In this document: positions 24,247-30,913 of the stretch, in pieces
Layout: every line of letters begins with the position of its first letter
Numbering within the stretch: the stretch's first letter is position 1
Program-made: the position numbers and the translations under genes
From: Pseudomonadota bacterium
GTDB lineage: Bacteria > Pseudomonadota > Gammaproteobacteria > Xanthomonadales > Rhodanobacteraceae
Direction of reading: 5' to 3'
Length of the DNA stretch: 39,708 nucleotides
NCBI GenBank assembly: GCA_028873095.1
Contig: JAGWMU010000006.1
Coordinates: 1-39,708, forward strand
Notes under the pieces: generated by a model
Seen by the model: only the letters and a program-made list of their open reading frames with translations
The model's database searches: none
Told to the model about the DNA's origin: nothing

Positions 24247-25541
24247 GCCGCCCGCTCCTGTTTGTGCATGTCCAGCGGGGCGACGGGGCCGTCGTGCGCA
24301 GGCCAGTGCACGCCCAACGCCGCGGCGACTTCGGCCGCGCTGCGCATGCCGTCTTCGTGGAAACCCCAACCCCAGTAGGCACCGGCGAACCAGGTGCGTC
24401 GCCAGCCCTGGATCTCGGCCTTGCGCCTCTGCGCGCTGACCGCCGCCTGCTTATAGACCGGATGGTGGTAGCGCATGCGCGCCAGCACCTTGTCTGGATC
24501 GATGGCGTCGCCGCGGTTCAGGCTCACCACGAACGGTTCGGGCGATTCGATCCCCTGCAGCAGATTCATGCAGTAGCTGACCGTGCAGGCGGCCTCGGGA
24601 TCGCGCGGTAGCCACGCGTTCCATGCGGCCCACGCCTTGCGCCGCCGCGGCAACACGCTGGCGTCGGTATGCAGCACCGTCTCGTTGGCCTGGTAGCTCA
24701 TTGCGCCGAGGATGGATTGCTCGCGCTCGTTCGCGTCGGCGAGCAGGGCCAGCGCCTGGTCGCTGTGGCAGGCCAGCACGATCTGCTCGAAGTGCTCGAG
24801 GCCGGCGGCGCTGTCCACCACGACGCCATGGCCGTGTCGCCGGATCGAGCGCACCGGGCAGTGCAGCCGCTCGCGCACCGGCCAGTTCGCACGCAAGGCC
24901 GCCACATAGGTGGCCGAGCCGCCTTGCACCACGCGCCACTGCTGACGGTCGCCGAGCTGCAGCATCTGGTGGTTGGCCATGAACTGCACCAGATAGCGTG
25001 CCGGGAACTGCAGGATCTGTGTGGCCGGCGACGACCACAGTGCCGAGGCCATCGGGATCAGGTACTCGTCGCGGAACGCCGCGCCGTAGCGATGCTGCTC
25101 CAGATACGTGCCCAGGGTGGTCACGTCGCCCTGCAGCAGCAGCAACGCCGGCGCCTCGCGATAGAAGCGTACGAGGTCGCGCATCATGCCAAGGAAGCGC
25201 GGTGACAACAGGTTGCGGCGCTGGCAGAACAGCGTGTCCAGCGTGGCGGCGTTATACTCCAGTCCGCTCGCTTCGCTGTGCACCGAGAAACTCATCGTGG
25301 TCGGCTGCGAGGTTACGCCGAGCTGCTCGAACAGGCGGGTCAGCAGTGGGTAGTGCACCGGGTTGTGCACGATGAAGCCACTGTCGATGCGATAGGGTCG
25401 CCCGGCCTGTTCCACGTCATGGGTATGGGTGTGTCCCCCGAAATAGTCGTTCGCCTCAAACAGGGTAACCTCGTGCTTGCGAGAAAGCAGCCACGCCGAG
25501 GCCAGCCCCGCGATGCCCGATCCCACCACGGCAATGCGCAT
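24243..25541 (-). CDS. FAD-dependent amine-oxidase-like oxidoreductase
   Basis: A 432-residue flavoprotein with the N-terminal dinucleotide-binding motif VVGSGIAGLASAW (G7, G9, G12) followed by the acidic end of the second strand, LFEANDYFGGHTHT. The C-terminal FAD motif appears in FAGAYWGWGFHEDGMRSA. This subtype (NAD(P)/FAD-dependent oxidoreductase near DUF1365) is thought to desaturate or oxidise acyl chains, resembling carotenoid desaturases and amine oxidases. Its start follows two bases after the desaturase stop, and its stop overlaps DUF1365. It is a strong candidate for the oxygen-dependent step in furan fatty acid formation; that assignment is inference. Confidence 0.92.
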   Translation of the reverse strand: MRIAVVGSGIAGLASAWLLSRKHEVTLFEANDYFGGHTHTHDVEQAGRPYRIDSGFIVHNPVHYPLLTRLFEQLGVTSQPTTMSFSVHSEASGLEYNAATLDTLFCQRRNLLSPRFLGMMRDLVRFYREAPALLLLQGDVTTLGTYLEQHRYGAAFRDEYLIPMASALWSSPATQILQFPARYLVQFMANHQMLQLGDRQQWRVVQGGSATYVAALRANWPVRERLHCPVRSIRRHGHGVVVDSAAGLEHFEQIVLACHSDQALALLADANEREQSILGAMSYQANETVLHTDASVLPRRRKAWAAWNAWLPRDPEAACTVSYCMNLLQGIESPEPFVVSLNRGDAIDPDKVLARMRYHHPVYKQAAVSAQRRKAEIQGWRRTWFAGAYWGWGFHEDGMRSAAEVAAALGVHWPAHDGPVAPLDMHKQERAA

Positions 25542-25543
25542 GG

Positions 25544-26551
25544 CTAGCCCCTCGCCTTCGCCAGCACCCAGACCGGCACCGGCTTGAGCCCGCGCACTAG
25601 GCCAAGCATCGCCATCAGCTTGAGGCCATACCAGGTCAGGTCGACTTCCCACCAGCGAAAGCCCTGGCGGCTGGAGCCGGGGAAAAAATGGTGGTTGTTG
25701 TGCCAGCCCTCGCCAAAGGTGAGCAGGGCCAGCCACACGTTGTTGCGGCTGTTGTCTTTCGTCTCGAAGCGGCGCTTGCCGTAGCGATGCGCCAGCGAGT
25801 TGATCGTCACGGTGGCGTGGAACAGCACGATGGTGGAGACGAAGAAGCCCCAGACCAGCATCTGCCCGCCGCTGGTGCCCAGCTGCGGTGCGATGTGCTG
25901 CAGCAGCACGCCCAGCGCGTACAACGCCACAGCCAGCAGCACCGGCACCAGGGTGTCGTAGCGGTCCAGCACGCGCAGCTCCGGATACCTCGCCAGGTCC
26001 GGCACCCGCGCCAGATCCGTGCGGAAATTGCGCGGGGTCAGGAACCAGCCGACGTGGCTCCACAGGAAGCCGTGGATGCCCGGCGAATGCGGATCGGACG
26101 GCGTGTCGGTCACGCGGTGATGTTGACGGTGGTGCGCTGCCCACCACAGCGGCCCGCGCTGCACGCAGGAGGCGCCGATCAGGGCGAAGGTGAACTGCAC
26201 CGCGCGCGAGGTCTGGAACGCGCGATGCGAGAAATAGCGGTGATAGAAGCCGGTCAGCGCGAACATGCGCACGCAATACAGCGCGCACGCCACGGTCAGC
26301 GCCACCGGCGACACGCCGACCAGGATCACGCCCAGGCAGGCCAGGTGCATCGCCACGAACGGCGCCGCGCGCAGCCAGTCGATGCGGTCCTCGCGACGCT
26401 CGACGATCTCCACCGTCGTGCTGGTATCGAACCAGCGCCGCACGCTGCGCAGCGGCCAGGAAAGCGGCGGGCCGGCGCGATCGGCCGTGCCCCCGATCGC
26501 GGCGACGGCGCGCTCAGGCGGTGCAATCATGAGTGGATCGGGGGTGGCCAT
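25544..26551 (-). CDS. Acyl-CoA / phospholipid delta-9-type fatty acid desaturase
   Basis: The 335-residue membrane di-iron desaturase carries the three histidine boxes: HRYFSH (104-109), HHRQHH ending at 145 and HNNHH (284-288). Hydrophobic pairs lie before and after the first boxes. Such enzymes introduce a cis double bond into acyl chains using oxygen and an electron donor. It heads the eight-gene lipid operon. A promoter-like motif shared with the sigma gene lies 31 bases upstream of the ATG, so it probably responds to the ECF sigma factor. Some homologs act as the desaturase in furan fatty acid synthesis; whether this one does is open. Confidence 0.93.
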   Translation of the reverse strand: MATPDPLMIAPPERAVAAIGGTADRAGPPLSWPLRSVRRWFDTSTTVEIVERREDRIDWLRAAPFVAMHLACLGVILVGVSPVALTVACALYCVRMFALTGFYHRYFSHRAFQTSRAVQFTFALIGASCVQRGPLWWAAHHRQHHRVTDTPSDPHSPGIHGFLWSHVGWFLTPRNFRTDLARVPDLARYPELRVLDRYDTLVPVLLAVALYALGVLLQHIAPQLGTSGGQMLVWGFFVSTIVLFHATVTINSLAHRYGKRRFETKDNSRNNVWLALLTFGEGWHNNHHFFPGSSRQGFRWWEVDLTWYGLKLMAMLGLVRGLKPVPVWVLAKARG

Positions 26552-26581
26552 GGCAACCTACCTGTCAGCGGTTCAATGAGA

Positions 26582-26610
26582 GATACGCAGGAATCGGTCC
26601 GCTGGATGCA
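26582..26610 (-). promoter_or_regulatory. ECF-type promoter of the lipid operon (P-des)
   Basis: Read on the minus strand, TGCATCC (26610-26604) is followed by a 16-base spacer and CGTATC (26587-26582), 31 bases before the desaturase start. The same two boxes with the same spacing precede the sigma gene. The -35 box resembles the TGATCC-type element of RpoE/ChrR (ECF11) promoters. Confidence 0.68.
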
Positions 26611-27020
26611 TGCGTCGTCAGCGCACCGGTTTCACCTAGAGTCGCCATCGTCGCTTGCGATGAAGCGTATCCGGAACGCCGCCGTCCACGTACCTCCACG
26701 CGTGGTGCCCCGGGCCTCGCCATGCCGCGGGTTCGACCCCCACGCTCAAGGGTTTTTACTGTTGCGCACGGTGCTCGGGAGCCTTGCGCCCGGGAGTTTT
26801 CCGGTTGCGCGCGGGGTCAAGACATTCGCGGACGGTGCTTTTGCGGCCGCACATGCAACTCCAGTGGCCGCATCGAGCCATTTGGGAATTGAAATATCCA
26901 ACCCGGTTGGAGATTTCATGCTCCTGGCTCTTCCGCTCTCGCCACCGCCACGCGGTGGCGCACGGAGTGCGCGCCAGGATGGCGGGCTGCACTACCCGGG
27001 GCCCCGGCTCACGGACTTGC

Positions 27021-27098
27021 CGCCCATGGATGGGCGCCAAGTGGGGCGGCCTTCTCTATGGGTTACTTATCTCTTGGCCACGCGAGAGATTAAGTAAC
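27021..27098. repeat. Intergenic repeat with long imperfect hairpin
   Basis: GTTACTTATCTCT (27062-27074) pairs with AGAGATTAAGTAAC (27085-27098) with one bulged base; it is preceded by ATGGATGGGCGCCAAGTGGG (27027-27046). Sequences of this composition recur between genes in Xanthomonadaceae genomes, from general recollection. Only one copy is seen in this window. Confidence 0.55.
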
Positions 27099-27180
27099 TC
27101 CGGCCGCGAAGCGGCACGAAACGCTCTTGCTCGTCTGCTTCAAGCTGACGCCAACCCTTGGACGGCCAAAAGCGCTGGGC

Positions 27181-27195
27181 CCCAGCTCTGCTGGG
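27181..27195 (-). terminator. Possible terminator after the photolyase remnant
   Basis: CCCAGC and GCTGGG (27181-27186 and 27190-27195) form a perfect 6-bp stem about 40 bases past the photolyase stop. Only a weak CTTTT follows on the minus strand, so function is uncertain. Confidence 0.35.
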
Positions 27196-27234
27196 GTGAC
27201 GAGAGGGAATGGAGACGCTGCCATCAACACGAAC

Positions 27235-28123
27235 TCAGCGCGTCAGCGCCCCATAAGCCTCCAACGCCCGCTGCCGCGACTCCCCCAACTCCACCATAGG
27301 CGCCGGATACCCACTGCGCCTGAGCAGGTCAGCATCCCTCCACGGCCCATGCAGCAACGCCAACGGCTCCTCCGCCAGCTCCGGCAACCAGCGCCGGAGG
27401 TACTGCCCGTCCGGATCAAACCGCTTCGCCTGCGTCACCGGATTGAACACGCGGAAGTACGGTGCGGCATCCGCGCCGCAGCCGGCCATCCACTGCCAGC
27501 CCAGCGAATTGTTGGCCAGGTCCGCATCGACCAGGGTGGCCCAGAACCAGCGCGCGCCGTGCTGCCAGTGCTGGCGCAGGTTTTTGGTCAGGAAGCTGCC
27601 CACGATCACGCGTACGCGGTTGTGCATCCAGCCGATGTGGCACAGCTCGCGCATGCCGGCGTCGACAGTACGGCGTGAACACCCTGTACGGCTTGCCTTG
27701 CAGGGTGGCGATCTGCCAGGGCTCGCGCCACAGCGCGGCGTTGTGGCTGTGCATCGCGATGCCGCCGTCCTGCAGCGCGCTCTTGATGTGCTTGTCGCGC
27801 GCGATCAACGCCGGCTCATAGCAGCGGTTCCAGTACACCGCGCTGGCGCCGCTGCGGGCGATCAGCGCACGCAGGATTTGCAGCGGCTTGCCCCGGCGCG
27901 GGTGCAGGCCGGCGCCGGCCTCGCGCAGGCCCCGTTCGAGCGTGCCCAGAGCATGGTGCAGCCACCAGCGACTGGCGGCGCCGTCCGACCGCGGGCCGTC
28001 ACCATCGACCAGGATGAACACCGGCAGCACCTGCGCGTGTTGCGCACAGGCCGCGCTCCACGCGGGGTTGTCGGCCAGGCGCAGGTCGCGCTGGAGCAGT
28101 ACCAGCGCCGTGCTCATCGCCAT
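27235..28123 (-). pseudogene. phrB: Deoxyribodipyrimidine photolyase, internally deleted and frameshifted
   Basis: The N-terminal part (MSTALVLLQRDLRLADNPAW at 28117, or 28123) runs to KPYRVFTPY, the usual end of the antenna-binding domain. The last 140 or so codons, in another frame (from about 27675 to 27235), give VDAGMREL, IGWMHNRVRVIVGSF, WFWATLVDADLANNSLGWQW and YFRVFNPVTQ, the end of the FAD domain. Intact photolyases have roughly 170-190 residues between these blocks; here they abut at about 27675, in different frames. The FAD-binding core is therefore missing and light-driven repair of pyrimidine dimers should be lost. It follows chrR by 28 bases, the normal place in sigma/ChrR/photolyase operons. 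A sequencing or assembly deletion cannot be excluded. Confidence 0.9.
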
Positions 28124-28151
28124 GCGAACCGGCGAAGCCGCATGCGCACGC

Positions 28152-28814
28152 TCAGAACCCCAGCAGCGGCTGCAGCGCGCGGGCGACCCAGCCGGAGAAC
28201 TTCAGTGGCGCATCAGTGGCCGCCACGCAGATGCACGGCACGCCAGGCGAGGTCACCGGCTGATGGGTGATCTCGCCGTCGAGGTCGGCCACGTCGCCTG
28301 GCCCGAAATGGCCCAGCATATCGTCGTAGGCACCGTCCAGGATCATGGTCAGCTCGTTGCCGCCATGGCTGTGCAGCGGCAGCTTGCTGCCCGGCGCGAT
28401 GCGCAGCAGCATCAAGTCGCCGCCGCCGATGCCGCTGGCCAGGATGCGCTGCACGCCGGGCGCAACGCGCCGCCAGCGCAGCGCGCGCAGGGAGTGGCCG
28501 AACCACGGATGCAGCGAACTGGGCAGCCGATCGGAGTCGGGTTCCTGCACGATGTCGGCCGGTGGCGCCGGTGGCTCGATCGCCGGCTCGGCATCCAGCA
28601 GGGCCAGCATGGCGGCGCGCGCATCCTCGGCCGGTGTGTCGACGCGCTGCTGCAGCATCAGCACGCCGCCGATACAGTCGGCGTCGAGCAGGCGCGCGCG
28701 GCATGCCGCGCAGCGCTCCAGGTGCGCCGAGGCGACCACCGCCAGCGCCGCCGGCAGGGCGCCGGCGGAATAGCTGAGCACGGTGACGTCGTCGAGATGG
28801 TGGTTCGGCGTCAT
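28152..28814 (-). CDS. chrR: ChrR-type zinc anti-sigma factor
   Basis: The 220-residue cytoplasmic protein has the two ChrR domains. The N-terminal anti-sigma domain holds zinc ligands H6, H31, C35 and C38, at exactly the residue numbers known from Rhodobacter sphaeroides ChrR. The cupin domain shows LHSHGGNE, with H148, H150, E154, and H184 in ITHQPV, matching the four cupin ligands of that protein with a constant offset of seven. ChrR holds the sigma factor inactive until singlet oxygen or organic peroxide triggers its removal, and the cupin part is needed for that response. ATGA overlap with the sigma gene indicates coupled synthesis. Confidence 0.95.
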   Translation of the reverse strand: MTPNHHLDDVTVLSYSAGALPAALAVVASAHLERCAACRARLLDADCIGGVLMLQQRVDTPAEDARAAMLALLDAEPAIEPPAPPADIVQEPDSDRLPSSLHPWFGHSLRALRWRRVAPGVQRILASGIGGGDLMLLRIAPGSKLPLHSHGGNELTMILDGAYDDMLGHFGPGDVADLDGEITHQPVTSPGVPCICVAATDAPLKFSGWVARALQPLLGF

Positions 28815-29443
28815 CGCGGCGTCCTCATGCTGACCTGCAGTTTCGCGAAGGCGCGCCGCAGCGAGGACTTGACCGAGCCCAGCGGCATCTCCAGTTCAGC
28901 GGAGATCTCGCTGTGGCTTTTACTTTCGAGATAGCACATGCGGACCAGTTTGGCCTGTACCGGGGGCAGACCGTCGATCGCCTGCCTCAGCAGATCCTGG
29001 TCGAAGGACGACTCCGGTTGCGAGTCGCGCCGATCGGACTCGGCGTGATCGAGCCGGTCCAGGCCGTCCTGGATCGGCAACCAGTGCGGCTGGCGCCGCA
29101 CGTGGTCGATGTACAGGTTGCGCGCCACTCGGTACAGCCAGGTGCCCAGGCTGGCGCGCGCCGGATTGAACATCGAGGCCTTGCGCCACAGTGTCAGCAA
29201 CGCCTCCTGCACCAGCTCGTCGGCCATCGACTCGGGCACGCCGAGGTTGCGCAGGTAGCGCTGCAGGCGCGGTGAGAAATGATCATAGATGCGCATGAAA
29301 CTGGCGCGGTCGCGCTGCAGCGACACTGCAGTCATCTGGACTGACCAATACAGTGCATCGGGTGCGGCTTTGCTTGGCGTAGGGGACACGTATCGTTTCG
29401 CCCGGAAGGGCGTTACCTCGGCGACCGCTTGATCTGAGCCCAT
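28811..29443 (-). CDS. ECF sigma factor (RpoE/ECF11-like, singlet-oxygen response)
   Basis: The product contains region 2 (FMRIYDHFSPRLQRYLRNLG through ADELVQEALLTLWRKASMF, then WLYRVARNLYIDHVRR) and region 4 (DGLPPVQAKLVRMCYLESKSHSEISAELEMPLGSVKSSLRRAF, in part). With a ChrR gene overlapping its stop, it is an ECF11-type factor that turns on singlet-oxygen defence. Start choice is uncertain: homologs usually have a tryptophan-containing stretch before region 2, here ALYWSVQM, so ATG at 29443 (210 residues) or the nearby 29446 and 29452 are preferred to 29335 (174 residues). A promoter-like motif 68 bases upstream is shared with the desaturase, which suggests autoregulation. Confidence 0.92.
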   Translation of the reverse strand: MGSDQAVAEVTPFRAKRYVSPTPSKAAPDALYWSVQMTAVSLQRDRASFMRIYDHFSPRLQRYLRNLGVPESMADELVQEALLTLWRKASMFNPARASLGTWLYRVARNLYIDHVRRQPHWLPIQDGLDRLDHAESDRRDSQPESSFDQDLLRQAIDGLPPVQAKLVRMCYLESKSHSEISAELEMPLGSVKSSLRRAFAKLQVSMRTPR

Positions 29444-29510
29444 CATACGCATGTTCCCGCCGGTGATGACCGCGTGCATGGCCCGCCGGAAGACGGGCTC
29501 GATTGCGCTG

Positions 29511-29539
29511 AATACGTCGATGGGCGGGTTTTGGATGCA
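29511..29539 (-). promoter_or_regulatory. ECF-type promoter of the sigma/chrR operon (P-sig)
   Basis: On the minus strand TGCATCC (29539-29533), a 16-base spacer and CGTATT (29516-29511) copy the motif found before the desaturase gene. The two sites share no similarity in the spacer, so this is not just a duplicated stretch. It points to self-activation by the ECF sigma factor. Confidence 0.68.
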
Positions 29540-29654
29540 CCCGGTCGGCAGCTTCATCGCCACCGGTATTGGTGTCGAACACGTCCACACGAATTTGGCG
29601 CAGCGCGAGTCGAGGCTGCTGGCGGCGGCGGGCGCCTTCATGGCCTCAGGCTGG

Positions 29655-29698
29655 CTGGTCCCGGACCAGTTGCGGGCGACGGCATGCCCTGCCCGCAA
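29655..29698. repeat. Tandem hairpins between divergent genes
   Basis: CTGGTC/GACCAG (29655-29660 and 29664-29669) is followed directly by TTGCGGGC/GCCCGCAA (29670-29677 and 29691-29698), whose loop contains the palindrome GGCATGCC. Both are perfect. They lie between the sigma promoter and the next plus-strand gene and may insulate the two. Confidence 0.6.
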
Positions 29699-29731
29699 CA
29701 GCATCGCAACCTTCCTTTAACCCGCCCGATG

Positions 29732-29771
29732 ACAGGCTCGGCTCCACGAGCAATCCATCGCAGGAGCCTGT
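29732..29771 (+). promoter_or_regulatory. Leader stem that would cover a ribosome binding site
   Basis: ACAGGCTC (29732-29739) is complementary to GAGCCTGT (29764-29771). The right arm overlaps the AGGAG (29762-29766) in front of the ATG at 29775, so the folded leader would hide the ribosome site. Regulation by this fold is speculative. Confidence 0.4.
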
Positions 29772-29774
29772 CGC

Positions 29775-30194
29775 ATGCCGCACATTCCGGGCAAGAAAGC
29801 GTTCTCGCTGACGATCGATCTGCTGGCCGATTGGCGTCCATGGGCCGCCGCCTTGCCGCCGCCGCGCAGCGACAAGGACTGGCGCCTGTTCGGCACCGTC
29901 ACCTGCAACGGCACGACCGGCGCGCTGGCCTGGAAGGCAAGGCAATACGGGATCGTCGTCGGCAACGGCCCGGTGCGGCGGCTCGGCGTGCGGGCACGGA
30001 TCCGGATCAGCGAAATCATGGAGTTCGAAAGCCCGCCCGGAAGGGAGCTTGCGCCCCGCTTCAACCCCCACGAACCCTGGGGTTCGCGTTATCTGGCGGG
30101 CCTGTCGATAAGCCTGGCGCGCTGGTGCGGATCAACCCGATTGCGGCGTTCCATGATGGCTCCCCGCCTGCGGCAATCCGTGCGGATCCGGTGA
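29775..30194 (+). CDS. Hypothetical protein, 139 residues
   Basis: I do not recognise this protein. An ATG with a well-placed AGGAG opens a 139-codon frame whose first 115 codons look coding: MPHIPGKKAFSLTIDLLADW, then DWRLFGTVTCNGTTGALAWK and VRRLGVRARIRISEIMEFE. The last 25 residues are arginine-rich and serine-rich and resemble out-of-frame sequence, so a frameshift near 30110 is possible; the next frame continues with VDKPGALVRINPIAAFHDG. There is no signal peptide or clear membrane helix. It is divergent from the sigma gene and no partner follows. Treat as a possible, perhaps decayed, gene. Confidence 0.38.
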   Translation: MPHIPGKKAFSLTIDLLADWRPWAAALPPPRSDKDWRLFGTVTCNGTTGALAWKARQYGIVVGNGPVRRLGVRARIRISEIMEFESPPGRELAPRFNPHEPWGSRYLAGLSISLARWCGSTRLRRSMMAPRLRQSVRIR

Positions 30195-30913
30195 CGGTTC
30201 CGGACGCTGCGCTGGTCCGCGGCCGAGCCTCGACCGGAAAATGCAGCGCCGGAATTCGCCACGCTCCGAACCGCCGACTTTCGCCTGCGACGGCCGCATC
30301 CGGAGCGGCCGGGCGACCGACGTCGTCCGGCATCGAACCGTCGCAGCCATCGTCATGCATGGCGATGCACGCGGCATGGGCGGCCCTGAAATTTTCGAGG
30401 GGATAGGTCGGGGATACTTCCCGGTTTGATGATGGCCAGCCGAGCTGGCCGCAGCGAGGGCGTTTCGCGCCGGTTCCGGCGTCGGCTTGCGCAAAGTGCT
30501 CTGGCCCACCGCCACCCGCAGGACTTGGTGGCGTTCCAGCGGCGTTCGAAGTCGTGCATCTGCCGCCCGGCTTCGCCGCGGGTCAGGGCCACATCGGGTT
30601 CGACCCGTTCCGGACATTCGCGCCGCTGGAACATGGCGAAAAGACGGGTCCGGTGCGGGACCAAATCACGCCCGCCGCGGGCTCGCGAAACCCGCTTGTT
30701 TATGGCTGTTTTCCAGGTTTTTCATTTACATGATGCGCTACCAAAGTCGTAGAAAATTCGCGTGCAAATTCCTTTCATCGGGCCTTCACGCGGATGTAGT
30801 CTTTCAGCCTGATTCGCACGGCGACTTCGCATTCCACGACGGTCGCCGATGCTTCCAAGCCGCGGCAAACAGCCGGCTATCGTTGTCCGTTCATCCACCA
30901 AGGGGAAGCCGCC
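30195..30913. other. 719 bases without a recognisable gene
   Basis: No frame on either strand gives a protein I can place; open frames here are arginine- and serine-rich as in GC-rich non-coding DNA. The last 200 bases (about 30700-30900) are more AT-rich and should hold the porin promoter. AGGGGAA at 30901-30907 is the porin's ribosome site. The rest may be decayed coding sequence. Confidence 0.5.

Larger units (their letters stand above)
26611..27234. other. Non-coding stretch with several stem-loops
   Basis: No convincing gene is seen on either strand. It holds hairpins at 26891-26917 (GAAAT..ATTTC with TCCAA/TTGGA), 26941-26959 (GCCACCGC/GCGGTGGC, perfect), 27062-27098 (see repeat) and 27181-27195. 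Together they separate the photolyase transcript from the lipid operon promoter. Confidence 0.6.

Noticed and set aside
27600-27720. Programmed frameshift in the photolyase gene
   Set aside because: No slippery sequence is present, and about 170-190 codons of the conserved core are missing, which a frameshift alone cannot restore.
29336-29704. Sigma factor extended to a start at 29704
   Set aside because: The extra N-terminal residues include the promoter-like motif and are cysteine- and proline-rich, unlike any ECF sigma factor.
29451-29720. 89-codon frame on the plus strand across the sigma gene start
   Set aside because: It overlaps the predicted sigma promoter and the tandem hairpins, has no clear ribosome site and no recognised similarity.
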